DNA of 64,000 nucleotides, taken from Nelumbo lutea (taxonomy: Eukaryota > Streptophyta > Magnoliopsida > Proteales > Nelumbonaceae). The position numbers and the translations under genes were made by a program. The notes under the pieces were generated by a model. It was not told the origin of the DNA. It made no database searches and worked only from the letters and a program-made list of their open reading frames with translations. Below, piece after piece: positions 34,501 to 44,295 of the stretch. Position 1 is the first letter of the stretch; every line of letters begins with the position of its first letter. Where the stretch lies: NCBI GenBank assembly GCA_022828595.1, contig JAKGHH010000007.1, forward strand, positions 32,798,356-32,862,355, given 5' to 3'.

Positions 34501-35560
34501 GTGGATTCTGTTTTCACAATTGGATCAGCTTATCTTGTCTTGACCACCTCAGTAAACCTGCTTCCAAAACATGGGATTGGCAGAAAACGTGGCAGATTTT
34601 CAGATGCTGATTCTAATTTTTGTTCAAATTCTACTGGATCAGGTATCTTCTGGTGGTGGTATAGAAGGCTTTCTTGTCAAGTATGCCATTGGAAGGTTCT
34701 ACCTCACACCTTGGCATGCAATGCTGGAACAAGGTAGGCATTTTTTCTTTGGTTTTGTTGTCATGTATGAAACTTTGTAGCTTTAGTTTCATTAATAATG
34801 GTTCTGACAAAGTTTTAAGTTTAAGCTTTTGCAGCTTGGTGCATAAAGATACCTGGCATATTGTATCCTGATGGGTCAGACTTAACTAAGAGAAGTAAAT
34901 GCATTGCCTGGTGAGCTATGGTTGAGATGTCTACAAGCATTCTGAAACTTTCTTTCCAGGTATTAATCTCCTAAGGTCTATCTTTTTTCAAAATTTATCT
35001 TTTATATTCCAATGATAAAAGCTCATCTTATTAAAATCCTCTGAACTTCTTGTTCTATTGTCGTCATATTTTTCCATGTTGGAGATCTAGACTCAAATAT
35101 TTGGTGGGATGACCTGGAAAGCAATCTATTCTTGTCTAAGATGTCTAAGGAATGTAGGAACATAGCAATTCTATTCAAGAAGGTGGCCATAAGAAGGAAA
35201 TCCATGGAAGGAACTCAAGTGAATTATCTTCTAGACTGTGGCAAGAGAAAAACCATTGCAGATGCTGTTCTCAAGTGTTGAGTCATTTGAAGTGTCTTCT
35301 AGTGAAAGAAAGAAATATTGGTTGGATGAGTTTCATGTTTCTTTGAACAGCTTGAAGGCTTTTGAAGAAAAGAAATTAGTTTGCATGTCTAATAAGCAGA
35401 GTTCTGCAAAGCTTCAGGTGCAGTTGTTACGGACTCTCGGTCATGAAGAAGCACTCCAGAAGTGGACTTTCCTACCTTATATCAATAGGAGAAAAATCTG
35501 AGAACTACCAGTGTGGGCACTGTAACAAGAAACATGCTGGTCCGGCATTTTCTTTGCTCT
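34501..35560 (+). pseudogene. DDT/PHD-finger protein (PTM-type) pseudogene
   Basis: Three exon remnants can be read. Exon A (34501-34733, acceptor CAG at 34498-34500, donor GTAGGC) gives LLPKHGIGRKRGRFSDADSN and FWWWYRRLSCQVCHWKVLPH. Exon B (34835-34959, acceptor TTTTGCAG, donor GTATTA) gives IKIPGILYPDGSDLTKRSK then CIAW followed by a TGA stop. Exon C (from about 35078) gives LDSNIWWDDLESNLFLSK, YLLDCGKRKTIADAV and, in another frame, SSSERKKYWLDEFHVSLNSL, then ENYQCGHCNKK. These phrases, in this order, are ones I recall from the plant PTM / At5g12400 family of DDT-domain, PHD-finger nuclear proteins. Damage seen: the internal TGA, a frameshift in exon C, a base lost at the A/B junction, and CAT where the exon C acceptor should read CAG. 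N-terminal DDT and C-terminal PHD regions are missing. Confidence 0.7.
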
Positions 35561-36505
35561 TTGTTTTTGGTCAATAAAATAAGTGAAAATAATTATTGAT
35601 TAACTACTGAAGAATTCAATCTATTTACAATGCATGAATGTGCTTAACTCTTTGTTTTTGGCCAAATTGTGAGTCAGATCATTTCTTTCCCACCTTAGCC
35701 GGCATTTTCTTTGCTCTTTCACTCTTTCAAAACCTTATGTTTTCACCAAGTTAACCCTTGTTGCCGTCATTATATGCACATGATTGAACCATTTCATATT
35801 TTCATATATACATTGTTGTTGCTGTTGTTTTTTTTTTGGTAGAAAGTGTTGTTGCTGATCATACATACTGTAGTGTGGTCGTTAAAATGAATATTTTTTT
35901 GTTATTGAATCGTTAGAGGAATATCATATACATGATGCATGGTGATCATATCTTATAACATTTTTGTATTTGGGGCAGTGGGGCTCAGCCTCTTATTTTG
36001 ATAGTAAATTAGTAATATAAATTTACCTACCTACCAAGGCAGAAATAAAAGTCAAAAGGGGTAAACCTCATGCGTGGAAGCTATACAAAGTAATGATACT
36101 TTTGTTTACTAGGGGATGTAATGCCAGGTTTATGACCTACTGTACATACCAATCAAGGCATCCAACCTGTATAAGAAGGAAATGAAAAGAGAGGCTTCTG
36201 GACTCTCTCAAAATAGAGAATGAATGGAAAATATACATTCTCTTTTCTTGTTTGGATACATTCTATTGGTCCTTCAATGCTTTGATATACCACTATGAGG
36301 ATCAATTTTCATTAGACTTCCCTTTGAATATGAACTCCTTTCTTTGAATGTTAATGTGATTCAAGGAATTCTATTAATGAGATACTTTGTAAGTATTTTT
36401 TAGTTGGTGGTGGATGAAGAAGAAGAATCTGCAAGCAAACTGATATATGTTGTTTTCCTCCAGAAGCCAAAAATTGCAGTAACTATTTTCAGGCAACACT
36501 AAGCT
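35561..36505. other. Intergenic, nothing recognised
   Basis: Low-complexity T-rich DNA follows the pseudogene. No terminal repeat, RNA gene or coding motif could be supported. Confidence 0.45.
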
Positions 36506-37240
36506 GTTTCTTTTTTTTTTTTATCAATAACAGAAATTTATATTATTAGTAGAAAACACAATTACATACAAAACTCCAGGGAGAGATAAAATGACTTCTC
36601 TCCCCTAGAGAACCAAAAGGAACTTACAAATTTGGCCAAAACAATTGACCCCTTCCCACCCCCTGCTTCGCCAAGTTATCAGCAAAGACATTTGCAGTTC
36701 TCACCTAATGAACCTGAATTTCCACTCCCCTCATTAACTGCTTAACCTCCCTCCCCTCATTAGGATAGATCCAAAAACCATTACCCTTAACCAATTTAAC
36801 ACTAGCCATGAATCTCCTTCAATAATCAACTTTTGAATATTTAGCTCCTTTGCCTTCCTTGAACCTACCAATAATGCAAACAATTAAGAGAGTCGCCCAT
36901 CCCAATGGGACCTGAGTACAATTCAACCACCTTCCTATTTTCATCTCTTATTACACCTCCAAAACCTGAGGGTCCTGGATTGACTTAACTACTCCCATCA
37001 AAGTTTAACTTCATAAACCCTGGGGCTGGAGGTGACGACAGAGGACACACCAATGACTGAGCCAGTGTAGAGGATGCCACTTCCTTCCAATTGTTAATCA
37101 GCAGACCCGTGGAGACATCAGCAAACAGGTCCAAAGTTTTCAGCCATTGCATCACCCTAACTGTTATGACCTCAATCAGCTCTTCTTTCGTTCTTTCGTT
37201 TTCAAAGATCTTTAAATATAAGAAAGGGCTTTTGGGTTTC
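36506..37240 (-). mobile_element. LINE (L1-like) 3' fragment
   Basis: A T run at 36511-36522 marks the 3' end of a minus-strand element. Reading upward, the minus strand shows a LAKFVSS-like end, GDSLN, RDENRKVVELYSGPIGMGDS and, further in, PGFMKLNFDGSS and NERTKEELIEVI. These are the RNase H end and the preceding linker of L1 ORF2. Several stops are present. It is 5'-truncated near 37240. Confidence 0.7.
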
Positions 37241-37479
37241 TTTTATGTTTTTTTTCATTGGTAGTCTTCACCCAACCAGTATTTTCCAAAAAAGTATTCC
37301 ATGGATGATTTTTTACAGACAATTGAGGTAAAAGATGTTGGCAGGATATTGAACAGAATAAAATTTTTAGATTGTTGTCTGATTGATAAGATTCTTAGGG
37401 TCTGATCCAGATGAATAATTTATAGCTAGTTTGGCATCAAATGAATTGGTAAGACTCTTTTCTTCTTTTGCTTACATTT

Positions 37480-37900
37480 TAAAACAGATGCTCAATTTGT
37501 CCTTAATTCGGAATGGTCTCAGACATTAACTGGAGTTGTGTGATGACTGGTGGTTCCCTTCTTGAGGGTGTAGAAGGAACGATAAATACACTAGATCAGT
37601 TTGGATTGTTGTAGCGGGTATACCTCCACATGCCTGGTGCCTCCAGAAATTGAGAGCAACTGGAGATGCTTAGGCTTGTTTCATTTCAGTTGATTGAAGA
37701 AATGCCAATTGGAGTTTCATTAGATGTGCTAGAATTTTGATAGAGGTTGATGATTTGGATTGAGTTTCTCTAACAATGATCTTACTATTAACAGGAGAAT
37801 GATGTGAAACTAGAATCCTTATTGAAGGTGAAGATATTAAAGTTGTGATGTATGATCTGGAAGTTTCTGATAGTGATTATCAGGAAATTGAGAAAGTGTA
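37480..37900 (+). mobile_element. LINE ORF1 (DUF4283-like) remnant
   Basis: One + frame reads VVAGIPPHAWCLQK near 37608, and others read DACFISVD-like text and RCARILIEVDDLD near 37720. WV-GIP-HLW, G-F--VD and ARILV are the hallmark of the DUF4283 domain at the start of plant L1 ORF1/zinc-knuckle proteins. Frames are broken, so this is a relic. The assignment is moderate because only short phrases can be read. Confidence 0.45.
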
Positions 37901-38640
37901 AGGTATTTTATTAAATCATGAAACAAAAACAGCCATTACAACCATATACAGCCAGGAGCTATGCATCTCAATGCTAATATATCAATCAGAATTACTTAGA
38001 AAAAAAAGTATAAATGAACAAAGAATGATTATATTGGGTGTTTCTTCAGGAGTTCAAGGTTGAAGGGGGTTGGTAGTTGGTTCTATGATGGCATTCTTTT
38101 TTTTTTTTAAAGATAGATGGTTGGGGCAAAAGGTTGAAGAAAGTGTTGTTAAGGGATACATGTGGTGGGCAAATTTTTCTTTGATCAAAAGAAGTTTGAT
38201 TCTAGAAGTTTAAATTGGGACTGTTCTGAGTCTTGGTGGAAAATTTAATTTTAAATGTAAGAAGACAAAGAGTCGTCTGGGCAGAAGTATGGTGGGGCAT
38301 ACTTCTATAATACATTAATACACTAATGGGAAGGTTGATCATAGAACATGTGGTAGGTCTTTTAATGGAGATTATGGTAATTGTGGCTGGTATGAAAGGG
38401 TTAGTGGTTGGTTTACTGATGTTTTACAACAGACAAAGATTGCATGTTTTATAAACACTTCAACTAGGTTTAATTAGGTTTAATTGAGAAGATATCAGAA
38501 AATTTAGCAGGCACTAATTTATCTTCTTCTGTGGACTTTACTCTTAAGTAATCAAGTTTGGGCATTACTTTGACATTTTGTAGATGCAAAAACAGTGTGG
38601 CAGGTAAGGTACTCGACAAGAGGGATGGAGGAGAAAAGTG
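37901..38640. other. Intergenic or degraded LINE, nothing firm
   Basis: A + frame at about 38105-38460 continues for some distance between stops (WWANFSLIKRSLILEV, KTKSRLGRSMVGH). It could be degraded LINE ORF1/endonuclease linker. I cannot assign it. Confidence 0.3.
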
Positions 38641-38879
38641 GTTTCTTTTTTTGATGAATGACCGTGAATTTGTTGAGAGCTCTTCACAACCGTAAGTTGT
38701 TAGTCAAGTATACAAAAAGAGGCCACATCAGCAAGAAGCTACATCAGCATAGCAAGTTGAACAATTTGTTGTAATTGAACAAAAACAAGTGTTGAAGTCT
38801 GTTGTAATGATGAGAACGTAAATAGAATAAATACAATCAAGAAAGCCAGGGAGTCATTGAGGAAATTCCGAACTAAACC

Positions 38880-39363
38880 TGATATGGACGCATTCCTCGG
38901 GAAGAAGTATAATCGCCGCCGACAGCAGCAACAGTGATTCAATGTTCTCATCCTACTTAGATCGGCAATAACAGTCTTATCTAGATTAGATTAGACTATC
39001 CTACTTGTTCTTATCTTATCTTATTAGTTGATTAGATTATCTTATCTTATCAGATTAAGATTAAGAGAGACTTATCTTATCCTATCAGTCTTATCTTATC
39101 AAGATAGAGCAGGGGGTCTCCCTATTCAACAAGGAGTCCCCCTAGGATTATGACTCTTGTAATCTCCTATTTAAGGAAATACTATTATTGAATGAGATCA
39201 TCGAATATTCAGTCAAGAAGTGAGTTAGGAGAGTTGGTGATCTCTTGAACAAATCACCAAGGTGCCAAGATAGGTTCATCAAGAGCAGGGAGGAACAAGG
39301 GAAAACAAGAGGTTTTCCCTGTGGACCGACCCGTGACGAGATCCTATTCGCGGGCCCTCAACA
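38880..39363 (+). repeat. 5' LTR of the younger gypsy element
   Basis: It starts TGATATGGACGCATTCC and ends GGGCCCTCAACA. It contains a cluster of CTTATCTTATC words (39005-39100), shared with the 3' copy. It is followed at 39367-39378 by TGGTATCAGAGC. The 3' LTR has the same start and differs at its last base. Confidence 0.88.
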
Positions 39364-39366
39364 ACT

Positions 39367-39378
39367 TGGTATCAGAGC
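39367..39378 (+). other. Primer-binding site (tRNA-Met type)
   Basis: TGGTATCAGAGC, three bases after the 5' LTR, is complementary to the 3' end of plant initiator Met-tRNA, the usual primer for plant gypsy and copia reverse transcription. Confidence 0.85.
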
Positions 39379-39386
39379 AAGGCGTC

Positions 39387-40598
39387 ATGGGAGATCTGGA
39401 GCAGCTGCCGTCCAGGGTCCACGATCTCGAGCACCAGCTCGTGGAGACCAGATCAGAAGTACGTGAGATCAAGGACAAAGTCAGGGAGCTATGGCGTCTG
39501 ATGGAGTTATTCCTTTCTAGCGAAGAGAGGAACATAGAAGGGGTGACAGTCACTAGCGGCCGCCGACCAGATCTGCCGGAGTCTTCCGGCGAACAACAGT
39601 TCGTCAACCAGGGGGCCGCAGTCATCCCCAAGTACAGCAGGTTAGAATTTCCGTCGTACAACGGTAACAGAAACCCCTTGGGCTGGATGTACCGGTGCGA
39701 GCAGTTTTTTCGAAATCAACGAACAGACGACCGGGATAAGGTAAGCCTAGCTGCCTTTCACTTAACAGAGGAAGCACAACTCTGGTTCTATCGATTAGAA
39801 CAAGAAGAACCCCGGCTCAGTTGGCCCCAGTTCAAGTCTTATTGCCTTCTTAGGTTTGGGCCCCCACTGACAAGCAACCCCTTAGGTGAGCTGATTAACC
39901 TTAAACAAACCGGCACGGTGGCAGAATACCAGCGCCAGTTCCAGATCCTCGCGAGGGCGTCTTCAGTGCGACCGGATCAGCAGGTAGACATGTTCACGAC
40001 AGGGTTAGCAGAACCCCTACGGGTGGACGTGGAGATGCAAAATCCCCCCAACCTGGTTACAGCCATGAACTTAGCCCGCGCATTCGAGCGCAAGCTGCAA
40101 CTCAGCTGCGGGACCTACAATATGGGACATCCGCCGACTTCATGGGCACCCCCGAAATCAGCGACAAAAACCCCTTCTTCTGCAACCAGCCGGGAACTGA
40201 GATCTCACATAAACAACACCTCCAGATCGGCAGCAAGTGCAGGAAGTAATATGGTAGCTCCACCCATTAAGCGTTTGACCAGGGCCGAGATGGCAGAACG
40301 CCGAGAGAGGGGCCAATGTTTCAACTGCGATGACCTCTACTCGGTGGGACATAGGTGCAAGAGGCTCTTTTTCCTCCTAGTGGATGAGAAAGAGGAGGAC
40401 AAAGAAGAACCCGTCGCATTCGAGCCGGAGATTTCTCTCCACGCAATCACCGGGATAAAAACCTCTCAGACCATGCAGTTGCAAGCACGGATAGAAGGAA
40501 GACCGGTGCGCATACTCGTTGACTCAGGAAGCATGCACAACTTCATAAGTGAGCAAGTTGCTCTTCAGTTAAAACTACCAATGGAATCCAGGCCATGA
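39387..40598 (+). CDS. Gypsy gag-protease (Gag, zinc knuckle, aspartic protease start)
   Basis: The first ATG after the primer-binding site is at 39387. The frame also runs upstream through the primer site to a GTG in the LTR, but no ATG is there. The product is 403 residues to the TGA at 40596-40598. After a predicted coiled-coil (EHQLVETRSEVREIKDKV) comes the retrotransposon Gag domain (GWMYRCEQFFRNQRTDDRDK, AQLWFYRLEQ, QFKSYCLLRFGP, LKQTGTVAEYQRQFQILA). A Cys-rich knuckle CFNCDDLYSVGHRCKRLF follows at about 40320-40373. The aspartic-protease signature ILVDSGSMHNFI is at about 40512-40547. The frame then meets TGA where related elements continue into protease and pol. Gag packages the element RNA and the protease would mature the polyprotein. 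Confidence 0.85.
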   Translation: MGDLEQLPSRVHDLEHQLVETRSEVREIKDKVRELWRLMELFLSSEERNIEGVTVTSGRRPDLPESSGEQQFVNQGAAVIPKYSRLEFPSYNGNRNPLGWMYRCEQFFRNQRTDDRDKVSLAAFHLTEEAQLWFYRLEQEEPRLSWPQFKSYCLLRFGPPLTSNPLGELINLKQTGTVAEYQRQFQILARASSVRPDQQVDMFTTGLAEPLRVDVEMQNPPNLVTAMNLARAFERKLQLSCGTYNMGHPPTSWAPPKSATKTPSSATSRELRSHINNTSRSAASAGSNMVAPPIKRLTRAEMAERRERGQCFNCDDLYSVGHRCKRLFFLLVDEKEEDKEEPVAFEPEISLHAITGIKTSQTMQLQARIEGRPVRILVDSGSMHNFISEQVALQLKLPMESRP

Positions 40599-42640
40599 CT
40601 ATAGGTAGCCGTCGCAAACGGTGAAAGGGTTCACAGTCTGGGAATCTATAAGGACGTCTAGATACAGGTTGAATCTGAACTATTCTCTGCTGATTTATCC
40701 GTACTTTCCTTGGATGGATTCGATATTGTTCTTGGGGTTAAATGGTTGATCACCCTAGGCCCAATTCTATGGGATTTCAGCGCCCTAACAACGACATTCC
40801 ACTTGAATGGAAAGCAAGTCTCTTGGCAGGGTAGCAAGGTAAAGGCGAAAAAACCACATGTTCATGTGCTTCAGACAGAAACAACACATACGACAACCAT
40901 GAAAAGATTCCTCGCCGAATTTTCAGACGTATTCCAGGAACCCAAGAGACTCCCTCCCCGAGCATGTGTTCATCGAATCCCTTTTGGTGGCGGGTTCAAA
41001 ACCAGTCGTCTGGCTATATCGCTACCCTCACCTACAGAAGGACGAAATAGAAAAACAATGTGCCGAGATGATGAAACAAGGGATCATACGCAATAGCCAC
41101 TCCCCCATCTCTTCGCCGATTCTGTTGGTGGCGAAACAGGATGGAACTTGGAGGTTCTGTGTTGACTACAGAGAGCTCAATAGCCAGACGGTCAAGGATA
41201 AGTTTCCTATTCCTGTTGTGGACGAACTGTTGGACGAGCTGCATGGTGCTCAGTACGTCTCCAAGTTGGACCTCAGGTTCGGGTAGGTCCGAATGGCTCC
41301 CAGAGACGTGAAGAAGATTTCCTTTCGAACCCACCACGGTCACTTTGAATTTTTAGTCATGCCATTCGGTCTCACCAACGCCCCCTCCACATTCCAGTCA
41401 TTGATGAACGAGGTATTTCAGCCCCATCTGCGCAAATTTGTTTTAGTATTCTTTGATGGCATCCTTGTTTATAGCAAATCATGGGTAGAGCATGTGCACC
41501 ATCTGCGGACCATTTTCGAGCTCCTACGCCAACACAAACTCTTCCTAAAACGGTCCAAGTGCTCCTTCGGGGAGCGATAGGTTCTTTATCTAGGCCACGT
41601 CATCCACGGGCAAGGTGTGACGGTTGACAGTTCCAAAATTCAGGCTATCAAGGAATGGCCCAAGCCTCAATCCGCCAAGGCCTTACGCGGGTTCTTTGGA
41701 TTAACAGGTTACTATCGCAAATTTGTACAGAATTATGGACTGTTGGCTGCCCCGTTAACCAACCTGTTAAAGAAAATTCCTTCCGGTGGGACGACATAGC
41801 CGATGCAACTTTTCTGACACTAAGAGATGCCCTGTCTTCCACCCTAGTCCTGCAATTACCAAATTTCGCTCTCGAATTTACAGTTGAGTGCGATGCCTCT
41901 GGAATGGTTATCTGGGCCGCATTATAGCAGCAAGGGCACCCGATTGCCTTCTTCAGTCGCAAGCTGGCCAACCGACATTTGAAACTTCTAGCCTATGAGC
42001 GCGAACTAATCGGCCTAGCTAGCGCTGTCCAGCACTGGAGGCCGTATTTGTGGGGGCGGTCATTCGTCGTCAAAATCGATCACTACAGCCTCAAGTACTT
42101 GTTGGAACAACGACTCACCACTTCCCCTCAGCAGCATTGGGTTAGCAAACTGCTCGGGTTAGATTTCTGGGTGGAATACAAGGCGGGAACCTCAAATCGC
42201 GCAGCTAATGCTTTGTCCAGACGCGATGAAGACGTGATGTCTCTGTGTGGAATTTCCCAACCCCAGATCTCCTTGTTAGACGACATCAAGAAGGCAACAC
42301 CACAATCTCTGGAATGGTTGCTCCTTGTACTGAAGATTCAGTTCGGCGCCGCCAACTTCAATTGGTCCCTTCATGACGGGTTGGTACTGTATAAAGGCTG
42401 GGTACATCTTCCGCCAGGCTCTTGTTGATTCCCGCCATCGTCTCCAGCATCCATAACTCCACCCATGAGGGCATTCAGAAAACGCTGCACCGCGTCCGGG
42501 CTGATTTCCATTGGCAAGGTATGAAGACTTCTATTCGGGATTTTGTCCAAAATTGCTCCACATGGCAACAACATAAATGGGAAAACCTGCACCCGGCATG
42601 TCTCCTTCAGCCCCTTTCGATCCCGATGCAGATCTAGGCC
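40599..42640 (+). pseudogene. Broken pol: protease end, reverse transcriptase, RNase H, integrase finger
   Basis: Protease-linker text (DGFDIVLGVKWLITLGPI at about 40713) is followed by a frame change near 40975. The reverse transcriptase then reads [20 protein letters not shown] and FLVMPFGLTNAPSTFQSLMN. The catalytic FFDD is FFDG (41449-41460, GAT GGC), so the second Asp is gone. Stops lie at 41284-41286 (TAG), 41578-41580 (TAG) and 41925-41927 (TAG). RNase H follows (VECDASGMV, SRKLANRHLKLLAYERELI, KYLLEQRLTTSPQQHWVSKL). The integrase zinc finger is at 42450-42560 (HNSTHEGIQKTLHRVR, FVQNCSTWQQ), with Trp where the last Cys is expected. No active enzyme can come from this stretch. Confidence 0.85.
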
Positions 42641-42649
42641 AACATCTCC

Positions 42650-43756
42650 ATGGCCTTCATCGAGGGGCTACCCAAGGTAGGCGGCAAATCAGTTCTGTTC
42701 GTGGTAGTGGATCGCTTCTCTAAATATGCCCACTTCATTCCTCTATCACACCCGTACAGTGCCACTTCAGTTGCCCTCGCCTTCTTTACGCATGTTTTTC
42801 GCTTACATGTGTTACCAAAATCCATCATCAGCGATAGGGACCTGGTTTTCACTAGTGCCTTCTGGAAGGAATTATTTCGGCTACACGGCACCACCCTGGC
42901 CTTCTCCTCAGCATACCATCCACAGACCGATGGCCAAACGGAGGTGGTAAATTGCACAATCGAGATGTATCTCCGTTGCTTCGTCGAGGATCAACCTAGA
43001 CGGTGGGTGGATTGGCTTCCTTGGGCCGAGTATTGTTACAACACGGCCTACCATTCTTCCCTTAGCATGACCCCTTTTCGCATCGTTTACGGCCGAGACC
43101 CTCCTCGCTTGCTGTTCTATGAACCCAGTTCTACTCGTTTGGAGGAAATTGATCGCTCCTTACAAGAACGCGACGCCCTCCTAGCTGACGTACACCTTCG
43201 CTTACAGCAGGCCCAGCTCCGCATGAAACTCACCTATGACAAGCACCATCAGGAATTGTGGTTCGAACCAGGACAATTTGTTTCGTTAAAACTCCAGTCC
43301 TACCGGCAACGCTCCTTGCGCCACAGGGCTGCCCCTAAACTGGCCCCTAAGTTCTATGGGCCCTTCAAGGTTCTGTGGCGGATTTGCACAGTGGCATACC
43401 AGCTAAAATTACCAGAGAACAACCAGATTCATGATGTTTTCCACGTCTCCTTGCTCAAACCATTTACGGGTGTTCCTCCGGACCAAGTCCCCTCCTTGCC
43501 ACCCTTGAAAGAAGGCAAACTTGTTCCCCAGCCTAGGGCTCTCATCCGCTCTTGTATCAATCGCGGTATTCTTGAAGTTTTGGTGGACTGGGACAGCCTA
43601 CCATCAGCCGAAGCCACCTGGATTCCCCTGACCGAGTTCCAAGCCACGTACCCGGAGTTCGAGCTTGAGGACAAGCTCTTAGTCCAGGAGGGGAGTAATG
43701 TTATGGACACATTCCTCGGGAAGAAGTATCATCGCCGCCGACAGCAGCAACAGTGA
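42650..43756 (+). CDS. Gypsy integrase core and chromodomain-like tail (open frame, catalytic Asp lost)
   Basis: An ATG-initiated, uninterrupted frame of 368 residues forms the C-terminal half of pol. In related integrases the first catalytic Asp is in MDFIEGLP. Here the frame opens MAFIEGLP (GCC at 42653-42655), so the DDE triad lacks its first Asp. The second Asp (SIISDRDLVFTSAFW) and the Glu (YHPQTDGQTEVVN) are present. Residues about 190-300 contain KFYGPFKVLWRICTVAYQLK and IHDVFHVSLLKPF. The tail VLVDWDSLPSAEATWIPLTE resembles a group II chromodomain. The last 19 codons lie in the 3' LTR (from 43699). In the intact parent it was part of a polyprotein, so the start codon here is formal. 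Confidence 0.8.
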   Translation: MAFIEGLPKVGGKSVLFVVVDRFSKYAHFIPLSHPYSATSVALAFFTHVFRLHVLPKSIISDRDLVFTSAFWKELFRLHGTTLAFSSAYHPQTDGQTEVVNCTIEMYLRCFVEDQPRRWVDWLPWAEYCYNTAYHSSLSMTPFRIVYGRDPPRLLFYEPSSTRLEEIDRSLQERDALLADVHLRLQQAQLRMKLTYDKHHQELWFEPGQFVSLKLQSYRQRSLRHRAAPKLAPKFYGPFKVLWRICTVAYQLKLPENNQIHDVFHVSLLKPFTGVPPDQVPSLPPLKEGKLVPQPRALIRSCINRGILEVLVDWDSLPSAEATWIPLTEFQATYPEFELEDKLLVQEGSNVMDTFLGKKYHRRRQQQQ

Positions 43757-44174
43757 TTCAATGTTCTCATCCTACTCAGATCGACAACAACAGTCTTATC
43801 CATATTAGATTAGACTATCCTACTTGTTATTATCTTATCTTATTAGTTGATTGGATTATCTTATCTTATCAGATTAGGATTAAGAGAGACTTATCTTACC
43901 TTATCAGTATTGAGATAGAGTAGGAGGTTTCCCTATTCAGCAAGGAGTCTCCCTAGGATCAAGACTCTTGTAATCTCCTATTTAAGGAGACACCATTATT
44001 GAATGAAGATATCGAATATTCAGTAAAGAAGTGAGTTAGGAGAGTTGGTGATCTCTTGGACAAATCACCAAGGCGCCAAGATAGGTTCATCAAGAGTAGG
44101 GAGGAACAAGAGAAAATAGGAGGTTTTCCCCATAGACCGACCCGTGACGAGATCCTATTCGCGGGCCCTCAACT
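43699..44174 (+). repeat. 3' LTR of the younger gypsy element
   Basis: It starts TGTTATGGACACATTCC and ends GGGCCCTCAACT, where the 5' copy ends in ACA. It overlaps the end of the integrase frame by 58 bp. It is followed by the target duplication AAACC (44175-44179) and then the rest of the older element's LTR with its CT-rich run. Confidence 0.88.
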
Positions 44175-44179
44175 AAACC

Positions 44180-44192
44180 TTTCTCTCTCCCT

Positions 44193-44224
<32 letters not shown>

Positions 44225-44276
44225 CTGTAGAGGTGGGCTCCCTCGAAGAAGCCCAGAGTTAGGCAGGTTCCTAACA
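44180..44276 (+). repeat. Right part of the older gypsy 5' LTR
   Basis: It continues the LTR split at 38879 and contains a long (CT)n run (44184-44226). It ends GGCAGGTTCCTAACA just before the primer-binding site. The matching part of the 3' LTR is 47433-47506, where the CT run is shorter. Confidence 0.75.
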
Positions 44277-44295
44277 ATTTGGTATTAGAGCCAAG

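Larger units (their letters stand above)
38880..44174 (+). mobile_element. Younger Ty3/gypsy element nested in the older LTR
   Basis: A full-length 5.3-kb element with LTRs of 484 and 476 bp. AAACC flanks both sides (38875-38879 and 44175-44179). Order: 5' LTR, primer-binding site, gag with zinc knuckle, protease, reverse transcriptase, RNase H, integrase, chromodomain-like tail, 3' LTR. This is the Ty3/gypsy order, and the tail suggests a chromovirus. Gag-protease and integrase are long open frames, but the middle of pol has at least three stops and frameshifts, and two catalytic Asp residues are lost. It interrupts the 5' LTR of the older element. Confidence 0.9.

Noticed and set aside
39321..39386. 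Gag start inside the 5' LTR
   Set aside because: The frame is open back to 39321, but the codon there is GTG. The first ATG is at 39387, after the primer-binding site, so no LTR-initiated Gag is claimed.
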